Positions 46,755 through 58,024 of a DNA stretch of 64,000 nt are shown here, piece after piece. A program made the position numbers and the translations under genes. Position 1 is the stretch's first letter; every line of letters starts with the position of its first letter. The stretch is from Xanthostigma xanthostigma. Lineage: Eukaryota > Arthropoda > Insecta > Raphidioptera > Raphidiidae. Where the stretch lies: contig OY754470.1 in the NCBI GenBank assembly GCA_963575645.1, forward strand, positions 11,602,501 to 11,666,500. The letters are read 5' to 3'. The notes under the pieces were generated by a model. It saw nothing but the letters and a program-made list of their open reading frames with translations. It did not search any database and was not told the origin of the DNA.

Positions 46755-48850
46755 GAATTTTTTCGTTCGTTGAGCTGCAAACGAGATTGATAGACGTCTG
46801 ACTGGTCATTATGACGTAGTGCGGCAAAAATGTCATATTAGTAGTTACACTCACTATAGTAACTATTAATTAAGTAATAATGAAATTAAGATTTATTCAG
46901 ATACTACTTGGAGATAAATTGGCATATATTCTTGAAGGGAACTCAATTCTCTACTTCATCTAAATGAATTTCGTTTTCAGATTAAAAGTTCATACGGATA
47001 TGAAGGAATGTTTTATGAAAAGTCTGAGGTAAAAATCGTGTAATTCGAAAAGGGCTTGAGAATTTAAAAGAAAAGTGTATAAGATGAAAGTTGTAGAAAA
47101 TTGATGAGCTTTAATTTGGTATAAGAAACTTTTTTCTCTACGACGCACCGTTTTTGAGATATAAGCTAAAAACCCAAAAATGAGTCTTCTTTGTGCCCCT
47201 CTTTCTCCGACTCACCTACTAAATATCAGTATGTTCACTCCCTAAGCAGCTAGATTAAGTTTCTGAAGGAATCTTTTAGGTCTCTGCTCTTGCACTCTAC
47301 ACCTCTTTTATTGACTGACAAACTTTCTAATTAATTAATTTTCATATCTAGGCAACTGTCAATTTTCTGTAGACGTTGATGATCTCAGATGTTGAACGTC
47401 TATAATTTACAATTTATTCATTCACTCAGCTGCTTTCATGACTTTCTATATTATTAGTTACTATAAATATATTAATATGACGCTTGTACTGCATGACGTC
47501 ATCCGTACTATGATTAAGAGTAAGACACTTATTAGTTACACTAACGCTAAAAAGTCAAAATTTATTGTCGCTTTAATAACTGAAAAAAATCATATTTGAC
47601 TGAAACTGAAACTGAAAAAAAGGAAAAACAATGTAAATGTTGAGTATAAAATATTACAGGCACAAATTCGCAACTTTTATTTTTCATATTTCTAAATATG
47701 CCAGGCTGGACACTATTTCCACAACTAAAAACTGTATTATTTAGTAATAATATTATATAAGTGCGGTTCACATTATAATACTAAAACTATACAAGTACTT
47801 ACAAAAAAAAACCGCTATAAGTTTTATCAAAACATTACTGCACACAAGAAAAGTCGCAGCCGAAGACTCGTTCTTAATTTTTTTTTAAATTTTCTAGGAC
47901 AGTTTGGAAAAAAACGTTGGTTATTTGACAAGTAACATAAGGGAAATTATGTTACATCATTTGTTTTGCGCAACGTAATTTAATAAGAAAATGAAGTATT
48001 GTATTTCGATAACAAACATTTAAGCAGTCATTTTCCTAGTGCAGTAATTTGGTTAGTACAGTAATAATGTTAGCCGTTGGTCAATTATTTCTATGTGACC
48101 GCAACCAGTTTAATAACAGTAATAACCAAAGTGAAGTAAAATTATATTATTGTATTAAATTGACATTTGATTATACCTTTGTTGTAAATAAAGCCATATA
48201 TTTGTATAATGAACATCTGCATATAGTGTGACCGCTTTGAAAACGTACCCGTTGTTATATTGGGGACTGAATCCTTTGAGCCAAGAAAGTAGAATTTATA
48301 ATGATAAACTTATTACAGACGTTTTTTGGGCCAGTAAAATGACGTACTCACTACTCAGTTTCCACTAATTCAAAAGTTAGAAGACTCGCAGCGGATAACG
48401 AGACAGTTTTGGCCAGATTTTTAAAAATCAATAAAAAATATAAAAATTCAAATAATAGGTATATAATTTTTCGTATTTTTAAATGCTAGATATTTTTAGA
48501 CATTTTCTTAGCTGTGGAAATTTCCAAGTTCTCTACTTTATATATTTTTTGACAATAGGTGGAGAATTATTTTTAAAAACTTCATCGTGAATAATGTATC
48601 TCTCGTTTACAATATTATCAATAAAAAATATGGCTAGTTCTGGAGATACAAGCAAAAAACTGATGAAACGCAGTTTTTTAACGTTTTTTAACAAGTTCCA
48701 GTCTTCGCACGAAGGTGCAATTTTGACAAATTGTCATACTTATATAAATGTTCCCTCAAATTTTCATCCATTTGCGATTTTGTGTAAATTTTTAGTATCA
48801 CATCATTTTCATATTACTGGCTTACTTTGTGTTATAACGATTAATAGTAT
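46755..48850. other. Anonymous DNA
   Basis: No gene recognised. The first 85 codons of the frame at 48594-48995 precede the next repeat and look unremarkable. Confidence 0.4.
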
Positions 48851-48851
48851 A

Positions 48852-49361
48852 CGAAAAAACTCGGGTCGCAGTGCCAAACCCTGCCGACAATATAGTGTAT
48901 TTGCTTACACTGGCAGTGTGACTTTATTATGTGAACTTAACCCTTTTGGTTTTGGACAAAATAAAAATTTTAACTTAATACATCCCTTAAAATAATATTT
49001 TTTTTCTTAATTTCAATATTACTATCAATTTACCAAATTAAATTCACCCTGCACTAAGTAAATCCATATCTACAAATTAATGTTTTCATAAAATTTTTAA
49101 GTCCGGTCCTGTCGGGCCGATTTTAATAAAATTTTGGTAGCACATTTTAATCATTACTAAAGGGTTAAAATTCAATTTTGAAACGATTCGGAGAAATTTT
49201 TCGGTATTTTTGGGCCCAAAAATATTTTTCAACCCCTAAATCCCACCCTTAAAGTGGCCCGATTGCGCCCATTTTAAATAGGCTTCGTCCGGTGATGGAT
49301 TTTAAGATGTGGTCCAAATTTCGTTAAAATCAATTAGCTCCTTCGAAAGTTATTGCCCGTA

Positions 49362-49442
<81 letters not shown>

Positions 49443-49572
49443 ATACTTTTCCAAAAATGGTGCCAAAGTGTTTAGGAGGCTATGAAACGTCGAGAAATTT
49501 TGGTCCGACCCCTAGGTCCCACCATCCGACCGACGCCAATAGTGTAAGTGCCTTATGGCAAATACACTAATA
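48852..49572 (+). repeat. 0.7-kb repeat with TA microsatellite, copy 2
   Basis: Second copy of 46037-46751. Here the TA run (49363-49439) is longer and nearly pure. The terminal GTAAGTGCCTTATGGCAAAT and the inverted GTGTATTTGC boxes are kept. Confidence 0.75.
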
Positions 49573-49574
49573 AA

Positions 49575-50825
49575 ACATAGTGATCATTCTCACTGAATCG
49601 GATCAAAATAGATTCTGTATCTAGTGCGGGATGACTGATATTTTCCGAATGTGACATTATGTTGGAAACGAGTTTTAAAAAGCGAGTTTTAACAGCCACA
49701 TGAGTCGTAATACCATCACGCACGAGATATATACAATGTGTAGCAATAGAGCAGAGTAGCGGCATTGCGCAATAAATCTAAAATAATATACCTATAACTT
49801 ATATCCACGGGAAAACGCTATATAATATTGTTTCATCTCAATCGCGTGCGAATCCGCGAGTAGTGGCTAGTAATATTATATTTTAATACGATATTAGACT
49901 ATAATATTATATAGATATATAACGTGCCGTCACAAAATTTGCTTTCAGTAAACTATTTTTGATATAACAGAGAAGACATCGTCACGAAATAAGGTATTTG
50001 AGCTTCGAGAAAAAGGGCTATAAATATTTTAACACTAACGACTATCAGGATTATCTTTGCGTTGTACCAGTTCACATAAATGTCAATTTGTTGTTATAAT
50101 TAATATTATTAGTTCAACCAGTTGTCGGATTAGAACTTGGGACTTGAAGGTTTGTAATAATTTACGAACACTCCATTGAAAAACAAAATGGTATCAAGAC
50201 TAAGTCGACTGCTCTCAAGTCCGTTACTAAATTTTATTTTGTAAATCTGTTTCATTTAATATAAAGAGGTCTTATTCGTTTGTAGGACACGTAGTGCACC
50301 TTATATCTTGGCAAACGATGTGAATGATGTCCAGGTTTCTGAGGTCACGACATCCAACCCCAAGCGAGAAGATAGTACATCATCGTATATAACTCAACAT
50401 AAAATGTGACATCCACCACGAGTTCTATAGCTCTATGTCCTACGAGCTCTTTAGCTTACGGCACATCGGAATACCTCGCGCGTCCACAGCTCATTTCATA
50501 CAAGTTTTAATTGGAACATTAAGTCAGATAAATGAACCCTCTCGCTTCTTTTCCCTCCTGCTCTTACATACATTAGCGTCGGTTACTAATATCTTTAATA
50601 ATTTTTCTATTAATTTAAAAATTTTAAACAATATGTGTAACTATTTTGAATTCTTTGTATTTTGATGTGAAAACATAAGTTCGGTATATAATATGTCTTC
50701 ATATTTCTGAGGTACAGAGTCCTATGGCGTTAGTCAGTTGTGCGGAAAGCGGGAGGAGGGGGCAAAGTAGTCATATTTTTTTTAATGTTTGTTCAGCCAT
50801 AGCTTGTCCAGGGGTAATCCGATTA
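49575..50825. other. Anonymous DNA
   Basis: Nothing recognised; short frames only. Confidence 0.4.
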
Positions 50826-50829
50826 AAAA

Positions 50830-51076
50830 ATTGGTTGTCTGTAAAGTCGGTTTACGGACGATAGTTTTTACGTGATAACGTCATAAAGAAACATTGATGA
50901 ACTCTCTGACGTCACGCGAGAAGAGAGAGAAATGCGTACAAGCCGACGCTTGGGTCGATCGTACCTCTCTATCGCTTATACCGCGCTCTCGCTTGCACGC
51001 TCAGGCTCAGGCGGAACGTGACACTTTTTCGTGCGTGCAGCCGGTGTTTCATCAATTTATAAGACGTTATCACGTC
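50830..51076 (-). mobile_element. RF1 element, 247-bp form
   Basis: ATTGGTTGTCTG to TTATCACGTC between A tracts. Closely matches 15876-16121, including the CTCTCTGACGTCACGCGAGA and CTCTATCGCTTATACCGCGC blocks. Its internal 63-codon open frame is repeat sequence. Confidence 0.8.
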
Positions 51077-51460
51077 AAAAAATTGGCACCATCTCGAGAA
51101 AACCGAGTTTATTGAGACGTCATCATAGCTCATCTAAACCGTTGTTCTAATCAGAGAATAAGTAAAATAAGCTGCTTGGATGTTCAATTTTTAAAAAATA
51201 ATAATAAAATGATGAGCTCCGAACAAGAACGATAATGCAAGTCTGTTAGCCAAGTATTATCAAGAAGAAAATCGATGAACCGTCTATATTTTGAATTTTG
51301 CAATAATTTTTTATAAAAAAGGTTCAAATAACTCGGATAATTTAAGTTTAAAATAAAAACAGTTTTCAAGTAAATAAATTTGTCGACCAATTTTTTTCTC
51401 AGACCATACGATATATTGACAAAAAATAATAAAAATACAAATCAATATAACACAAGATGA

Positions 51461-51490
51461 CGTTTCGATCCGGATTTGGATCTTCTTCAG
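51461..51490 (-). ncRNA. Hammerhead-like core motif next to endonuclease
   Basis: CTGAAGA, one base, a perfect GATCC-AAATCC-GGATC stem, then GAAACG. Lies in the expected 3' region of a Penelope-like element, where hammerhead motifs are known. The cleavage site and stems I/III are not resolved. Confidence 0.4.
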
Positions 51491-51675
51491 AAATATCTAA
51501 AAAATATAAAAATTAATTAGTATTAAGTAATTTATTATCTAATAGATTTCACGCAAGATTAAAACTTTGAATGATTAAAAAAATAATGAAAAATTAATAA
51601 CAAACAAAATTTATAAACCGTAGTCATGGATATCAAAGTACCCATAAAGAAAAAATTATTTGAAAAAACAAAATA

Positions 51676-51948
51676 TTATTTCAAAATAATATCATAAATA
51701 TTACTTAAATTTTCCGTATCTAATTGAGCATTAAGAGAGTTTTTATTAGATTTTATATATAATATTTCCGAAATACTTCTTTTAAAATAATTACTTTCAT
51801 TATCTAAAATTTTAACACTATCCCAAATAATTTTATGGTCGTAATCAATTTTATGCTTAGTTACGACATTATGTTTATCAGGGAGTAGTTTATAATTGTT
51901 TTGATGCTCTTTAACACGTGTTTTAAGCGCTCTTTTTGTTTGGTCGAC
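51676..51948 (-). pseudogene. GIY-YIG endonuclease C-terminus (Penelope-like)
   Basis: Ninety-one codons including the stop at 51676-51678. Begins VDQTKRALKTRVKEHQNNY, where a GQTKR-type motif is usual, followed by LLPDKHNVVTKH, IIWDSVKILDNE and YFKRSISEILYIKS. The order (TKR...R..EH, then SxV..H, then W..V.IL) is that of the endonuclease at the end of Penelope-like polyproteins, which nicks target DNA. The YVGQT start itself is cut off by the inverted-repeat junction at 51948, and the glycine is replaced by Asp. The catalytic Arg and Glu of the helix (TRVKEH) are present. Confidence 0.75.
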
Positions 51949-51969
51949 AATTTTATTTACTTGAAGAGT

Positions 51970-52425
51970 TCTATTCAGACGTTAATCAAAGATTTAAAAA
52001 CAGTTTTCATAAAATGTTACAAAATGGTAATTGTTTTGTTGGTGCGCCACTGTTAAGAGACGTATATATGCGTGTGTTACGACCTCCGGGGCGGACTCAT
52101 TACTTATGCTTGTATTATGCTGACACTGAAATAATATACGGTTCCACGCTAAAGCATTATATTATTATCATCGTGTGGTACCTGCTGGTGAAGGCTGAAG
52201 CTACGTGCCAGATGTTGCTCCAATTGAGAGGCTAACAATATGTACTCAACATGTCAACAAATGCATTATTCTATTTATTTGGAAAATTAATAGCACTGAG
52301 GAACTGAATTTATTTCAACTTAAGTGATTGTTAACAGATATATACTACTAGCCATTACCCGCGGCTTTTCACGAGATTGAGACACGGATGCCTTCCCGTT
52401 ATATTATGGCATAGATACACCTTTG
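51970..52425. other. Mostly anonymous DNA
   Basis: Near 52345-52420 a CTAGCCATTACCCGCGGCTT phrase resembles the end of a common insect repeat. No gene. Confidence 0.35.
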
Positions 52426-52427
52426 TC

Positions 52428-52704
52428 GACGTAGACCCTCACTAAGAACGGACTTCACGCAAATTCTATCCAAAACGGATTTTTCACCTATCATCACATG
52501 TACTCCCTCTCTCACTCTCTCTCTCTTTATCTTCCTCTTTCTCTCTCTCTCTAGAAATATTATATCGACCTTCCGATCTACGCAACCACCCACACTCAGC
52601 TACGTAGCAACTCACACCCGTAGTATTTGCGATGCGCGATGCTAGGTTAAAAATCCGTTTTGGATATGATTTGCATAAAAAATTCTTAGTGAGTGTCTAC
52701 GTTC
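52428..52704. mobile_element. Foldback element around a CT-rich tract
   Basis: Left arm 52428-52486 (GACGTAGACCCTCACTAAGAA, then ATCCAAAACGGATTTT) and right arm 52649-52704 are imperfect inverted copies. The loop includes a CT microsatellite-like tract at 52495-52553. No coding sequence. Confidence 0.6.
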
Positions 52705-52908
52705 AAAAACGAGTAACTGCCAAATTTCAATTAAATCGGACATATAGTTTTGGAGATATCGTTATCTGTCAGTGAGCGGTATGTCGCTTATAAAGGTGTT
52801 TCAATGAGTGCATTCAAAGGTTCAATAAAACAAGATTTTCTTTGGCAAAGCATTGAAATATTTATTGGGTTTATAAAGTATATATTTGGAAATTATGTAT
52901 GGAACAAT

Positions 52909-52950
52909 AGAGTACGCATGTACCAGCAAAGGCTGGTACATGCGTACTCT
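52909..52950. repeat. Perfect 19-bp palindrome at a transposase breakpoint
   Basis: Two perfect 19-bp arms around the 4-nt loop AAAG. On the minus strand the right arm still encodes the end of the transposase remnant (RVRMYQ), so the left arm is an inverted duplication made at the break. Confidence 0.9.
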
Positions 52951-53460
52951 TTTGGCAAAATTTTCAATAATGTTATTGTGGTGATATTTCGTTGATACAG
53001 CGTCTAATTTCGGCCTTCAATGCTTCGGTGGTCGCGGGCTTGTTGTCAAAAATCTATGACTTCAAATAACAGCCAAAAGTCCAAAGGTGTCAAATCAAAT
53101 TGAGAATGATTTTGTGCACAAAATTAGCATTGCACTTCTTGTTGGTCAAGGATTCAATTTGGTGAACTCTCTTCGCTGTGTATGGTCTGTTGGCAGAAGT
53201 TGTTGAGTCAATTGGACTTTGTAAGAATACGCTGATCAGTGGCTGTTGTAATGTTCAACTCTTGTGCAAGATGACGAATCGACGTCCCTGGATCTCGGCC
53301 ATACTTTCGCCAACGAAAAATAAAATCATAAAACAAATTCAGATACAGCATTTTAACGAGAAAAATCTAAGCTTTCAGTTCGTGGCATTCAATTTCTCTG
53401 ATAACGTTTCTACGTGTCGCTGCATTCACAAAAATCGATATTCAAGGAAATCGAATACAT
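52926..53460 (-). pseudogene. Tc1/mariner-like transposase remnant
   Basis: Minus-strand pieces in order are a diverged N-terminal helix-turn-helix part (RKYGRDPGTSIRHLAQELNI), LTQQLLPTDHTQRREF, a jump to FVHKII, then DLTPLDFW and, after a frameshift, NKPATTEALKAEIRRCI and NIIENFAKRVRMYQ. This is the order found in insect IS630/Tc1-mariner-related transposases. The central catalytic stretch between FVHKII and DLTPLD is deleted, so the enzyme is dead. In-frame stops (for example 52973-52975) and at least two frameshifts are seen. Confidence 0.7.
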
Positions 53461-53802
53461 AATAATATAATATTTTAATACTACACTTACAATAATAATT
53501 TCTTAATAACTGCAAAACAAAAATTTTACTTTTTTTTAACTATTAGCTGTCAAAAATAATAAAATAAAACTGTTTATAAAAATTAAACTACTGAACACAT
53601 TTTAGTGAATTTAAATAGGGTTCTGGTCTGATACTAAACAAAGTGAATAAAATATAACTCAAGGCAATCCGACCAAAATTGCGATCTGTAGAGCTCGGAC
53701 GTACATACGTACAGACCAACCGGACAACTGCTGTTCGTGATTTTCAATCACAATTTTAGTAGTATTTATGAACTCGAATGGATTTAAAAATGGTTCTGTT
53801 TT

Positions 53803-54415
53803 GACGTGATAACGTCTTATAAATTGATGAATCACCAATCTTATAAGTTGATAAAACACCGGCTGCATGCACGAAAAAGTGTAACGTTTCTAACGTAACG
53901 TTCCTAACGTTCGTAAAGCGTAACGCGTAACGTTCCGCCTGACCCTGTGCGTGCTTTTCTCGAAAACGGCCCTAACGATTTGGATGAAATTTACTGAAAA
54001 GGGATTTTGGGGGGCAAAAAATCGTTTTAGCTAGGTCTCATCTCTCGAAAAAATCATTTTCTTACAAATTTTATCATTATAAAAATCAATTTTTTGACGT
54101 ATGAAAATACTTTAATATTGTAAGTAGGTTTTGGAATTTTATATACTTAAACAATAAAGCAATTGTTTTCTAAATATTATGACAGTTAATCTTTGAGACT
54201 TAAATAAATACGGAAGAAAGAAAGTTAATAAAAAAAATTATTTTTATAGGTGGTGAGTAATTTAATAAATAAAATTAACCTAAATTTGAAGCGAAAGATG
54301 CAATATCATAGATTCGAATTATTATAATTATTATATGTAGAATTTAGGTTATGTATTACGGAATACGTTATCACGTAAAACTATCGTCCGTAAACCGACT
54401 TTACAGACAACCAAT
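53803..54415 (+). mobile_element. RF1 element, long form, with proven borders
   Basis: Inserted in RF2 where the uninterrupted copy reads CTGTTTTATAGATC. Here CTGTTTT is followed by GACGTGATAACG..., and after ...ACAACCAAT comes TTTTATAGATC. So the element runs GACGTG to CCAAT with a TTTT duplication. The interior is the long form, as at 3887-4460. A local GTAACGTTCCTAACG-type short tandem lies near 53880-53935. Confidence 0.9.
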
Positions 54416-54521
54416 TTTTATAGATCAGAATCTCCTCTTTTCAAAAAGCTTCAATTTGAATGGCTTTCGTGTGAAATTAACTTAGATATAACTTCTTATA
54501 TGAACGAAAGTCAGCTCTGAC

Positions 54522-54750
54522 CATAGAGATATTAGACTGGAGTACGCGAGTGAGCCGTGAAAGCGTCTGCAATTCAGACAGAGAACAGTTCCTTATCTCT
54601 ATGGTAACTAATGATACAAAACAATGATGATTTGAGTAAACAAATATCTGGTTTCCTGGAATTTCTGCAGCGTTCTCTCTCTCAACTGAGGACACATTCA
54701 CTTATGGCAAGCATACGAACCAGCGTACTTTAGTTACTTATATCTTTATG
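54522..54750. mobile_element. 229-bp hAT-like MITE with 8-bp duplication
   Basis: GCTCTGAC occurs at 54514-54521 and 54751-54758, and only once in the uninterrupted RF2 copy. The ends CATAGAGATA and TATCTTTATG are inverted with one mismatch. An additional inverted CATAGAGATA copy lies inside at 54593-54602. No coding sequence. Confidence 0.85.
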
Positions 54751-54809
54751 GCTCTGACACACAAAGCGATAGTAAGGCACATTCCGCTAGTTAAGCGGTA
54801 CGTGCAATA

Positions 54810-56430
54810 AATTGTTACCTAATACTTAATTAATAAAATTTTTTTTTGAAGTTTTTCGCATCGATTATCAATATTGTTTATAACAAAGTTTCAAAACAGT
54901 AAAAAAATAATTATTTCTTTTTCAAAATCCCAATTGACGTGTTTTACGTATTGTATGGTGAATATCAAATCGGGTGTAGGAACAAGCTATTATTGTTATT
55001 TTTCGCATAAAAAGTTGATACAAACAAATTCTATAAAGGTCACAATTAAAAGAAATAAATGATATCCACTAAAACTTTTGCATGTGAAATCCGTTATTAT
55101 GAAATTCACACAACATAAAATCTACATTATAAATCATTGTTCAAGCAGGTGTAAAATAAATATTCCACGTACATTTGTGTACGCTGTGACTTATGACTAG
55201 CAACTGCAATAGAAATTTATTTGTAACACTAAATTTACTTGTCTATAACAATGTCGGTTGTTTATTATTCCAACTAATCTCATGTTCGGATTCAAAACAA
55301 TATTTCGTGTCGCAATCACATACCGTCTGTTTTCAAAATAAATTAAAACATATTTTACCTTTATGAAAGTTCTCTGAATTTTTAACCGACTTCAAAAAAG
55401 AGAAATTCATAATATATTCGATGCGTATATTTTTTATGTATATTCAGCGATAACTTCTTGACAAGTCAACCAATTTAAAAAATTTTGACGCTTTTTCGTT
55501 CATAATGTTTTTGGATTGGCATTAAACTTTTTATAAAAATCGGTTCAGTCGTTTTTAAATAACCACAAAAAGAAGTTTTATTGTATGTTTAATCATAATA
55601 TTTCAAAAGGTTAACTGATTTAAAAAATTTCGACACTATTTTATTCGGAATGTTTACTGATTGGTTCCATACATTTATAAAACGGTTCAGTCGTTTTTAT
55701 TTGACTTCAAAAAAGTATTTTTTATATGGCATAAGCTCCAGCATTTGTTAACCGATTTGATGATTTTTTCTGTTTAAGTACCTAATATGATTGTCTCACA
55801 AAAATTTTACTTAAACCGGTTAAGCCGTTTTTTTTTAGTATTAAAATAAACGGTGTCCCAAAATTTACGCAAGATTTGGATTTGCCGCCATTTGTGACGT
55901 AAAGTGTTTCTAACCAAAAAAAAGACAGTATGACAGCAAAAAGACATATTTTCAAGAAAGTTTTCTAAGAAATTTTTTGTAAACTTCATAATTGCAAATA
56001 AAAAAAACAGCTGTTCTTTTTTTCATTTATAAGTGCTTGTAAAATATCAAAAAAATTCCAGCCAGTTGGGCGACGGGACCATTCCAACTTCAAAAATGTT
56101 GACATTTGATTATAATAAAGAAAAGAAAATTTTTGATATCGCGTGAGGTGACGCGGGTAATGGCTAGTATTCAATATGATATTATTAACTATTCGTTGTC
56201 ATGGTTACCTACATAGTATGTTCCACGTCATGTAAAAATTAATCAAAGCATGCCTAACTAGTCTATTTCTGACATCCATAAAACAAAAGAGCGGATGATT
56301 TTTTTTTATTTTTAAAATATTTCCGAAACTATAAAGTTTAGAAAAAAATTTTTTTAGCAAAACTTTTTTCAAAAAATAAACAGAAAAATAAGATGTTATG
56401 AAAAGTATACCATTATTATATAAAAAATAC
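54810..56430. other. Anonymous DNA
   Basis: 55490-55810 repeats the phrase CGGTTCAGTCGTTTTTA several times, a pattern of old insect repeats. 56040-56110 is an inverse match to 22290-22360 (GACGGGACCATTCCAACTT). No gene. Confidence 0.4.
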
Positions 56431-56765
56431 CGTTTTAGCATATATCTCTCTTCTGCGCATGCGCCTATTTTCTCCAAAAACAATTATAGGGCTCTTCATA
56501 TTTGCATACCAAACATCCTCCCAAAATTTGGTTTCAATCCGCTCATCCGTTTGACCTGTATCGTGTTCACAGACAAACAGACTAACAGACAAACTGACTA
56601 ACAGACAAACTGACTAAAAGACTAACAGATGCACAAAGTTTTTCCAAAAATATGTTTTTTGGATTCGGGGGACCTCAAAACGGAAAGATATTGTAAAATT
56701 TTTGAAAAGTGATTTTTGATCTAAACTAGTACCATTCCCCCCACTTGTGGGTTGGAATGGTAAAA
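56430..56765 (-). repeat. Inverse copy of the TTACCATTCC repeat
   Basis: Matches one unit of 21760-22265 in inverse orientation, ending GGGTTGGAATGGTAAAA. The segment with GACAAACAGACTAACAGA is expanded here into a short tandem (56570-56625). Confidence 0.7.
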
Positions 56766-56769
56766 TGAA

Positions 56770-57290
56770 TGTACAAACTCTTCTACTGTACAGTATTTTG
56801 TGATTACTGCTTTCAGTTTAATTTTATTGACTCCATACTATTATTATTCATTGTATTTTGAAACAACCTTTCATGCAATTTTTGTTCATCAACCATTCGT
56901 TCTTGATAGGAAACCAATACTTAGATGCGCCCTGTACTGTATTTGTATAAATCCTCGTTGCGGGTGATATCACTGTTTATTTGGGATTTCTATAACTCCC
57001 GCTTGCCGCTGACGTCATTTGCTTAAAATATGTGTGCCAAGATTGGTATAACTACCGGAACCGAGTGGCTAATCACACCCTTTCATAAAGAAATTTAAAT
57101 CAAAATTTTGCATTTTGACTAATGCACTTATAGCTTAACTAACCAACTTGACATTCGATATTCGAATACTTGATGTATGAAATATAAAAAATCTGGACTA
57201 ATATGCCAATAAGATCCTCGTTTATTTTATTTTATATACTGCATAGTTCTAAATTGCTGATATTTGTTGCGTTATCTATCATATTCTATA
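56770..57290. other. Anonymous DNA
   Basis: Nothing recognised. Confidence 0.4.
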
Positions 57291-57294
57291 CTAA

Positions 57295-58020
57295 TATATA
57301 AAGCTAAAGAGTTTGTTTGTTTAAATAAATAAAAATAAAAATTTTTTAGACAATATGTTAACAAAAATTATAAAATTATTATTCAATATTTCAATAGATG
57401 ACGTCTTCAGAAATAATATAAAAAATAATTAGTATCCACTTATTTATAATTAATAACAATGTTATTAATTTTTCATTAATATTTCGTTAATAAAATAAAT
57501 TCAAACTTAATTCTATTAGAAAATAAGTAGATAGATACTAATTAATTTTTATATTTTTTAGTTTATTTCTGAAGAAGTCCAAATCCGCACCGAAACGTCA
57601 TCTATTAAATTATTGAATTATAATTTTTGTTAATATATAGTCTGAAAAAATTGGTCGATAATTTTATTTATTTGAAGAGTTCTATTCAGACGTTAATCAA
57701 ATATTTGAATTTGTTAATCTCAGAAACTACTGGTTCCCAGAAACTAATCTCAGAAACTACTGGTTCAAATTGGAAAAAAAAAATTTTTGGGATAGTCCAT
57801 TTATCGAGGAAGGCTATAAGCTATATAATATCACGCTACGACCAATAGGAGCGGCGCATCAATGTGTATAACTCAAAATTTGTTCGTCCGACAAAAACTT
57901 TTGAACGGTAATTCCGATCGTCATTAAATTTGGACACAACATTCAACTCGGTAAACTAAGATGTCTCTCCCCCCATTCGTTATTTTGGACCCGGGTGAAA
58001 CCGGGCAGGACCGCTAGTAA
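57295..58020 (+). repeat. Composite repeat split by a foldback insertion
   Basis: Begins ACTAATATATAAAGCTAAAGAG, is interrupted from about 57319 to 57705, and resumes with ATCTCAGAAACTACTGGTTC (duplicated) to GACCGCTAGTAA at 58018. The right part matches, inverted, the repeats at 39480-39660 and 39900-40091. Confidence 0.65.
57340..57650. mobile_element. Penelope-related foldback
   Basis: Inverted arms: 57350-57430 (ACAATATGTTAACAAAAATT..., ending in TCTTCAGAAATAATAT) against 57535-57640. The right arm has on plus CTGAAGA (57569-57575), an imperfect stem GTCC-AAATCC-GCAC, then GAAACGTCATCTATT. In the left arm the central part of this motif is deleted. Confidence 0.6.
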
Positions 58021-58024
58021 TTTA

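Larger units (their letters stand above)
51365..51964 (-). mobile_element. Penelope-like element, 3' fragment
   Basis: On the minus strand it holds the end of a GIY-YIG endonuclease (51676-51948) and, about 185 bases downstream, a hammerhead-like motif (51461-51490). The outer 51365-51388 and 51941-51964 are inverted repeats (CAAGTAAATAAATTTGTCGA and its complement). Reverse transcriptase is absent. Confidence 0.75.
53527..54793 (-). repeat. RF2 repeat carrying two nested insertions
   Basis: The RF2 sequence runs 53527-53802, continues at 54416-54521, and ends at 54759-54806 with its terminal hairpin (GCACATTCCGCTA / TAAGCGGTACGTGC, imperfect). It is interrupted by RF1 (53803-54415) and by a hAT-like MITE (54522-54750). 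Comparison with 20640-21118 shows both empty sites. Confidence 0.8.

Noticed and set aside
48594..48995. 133-codon frame as a gene
   Set aside because: Its last 45 codons lie in the 0.7-kb repeat, and the first part has no recognisable feature.
50894..51115. 73-codon frame starting MMNSLTSREK
   Set aside because: The same peptide arises in the RF1 copy at 15876-16121; it is repeat sequence and not kept open in other RF1 forms.
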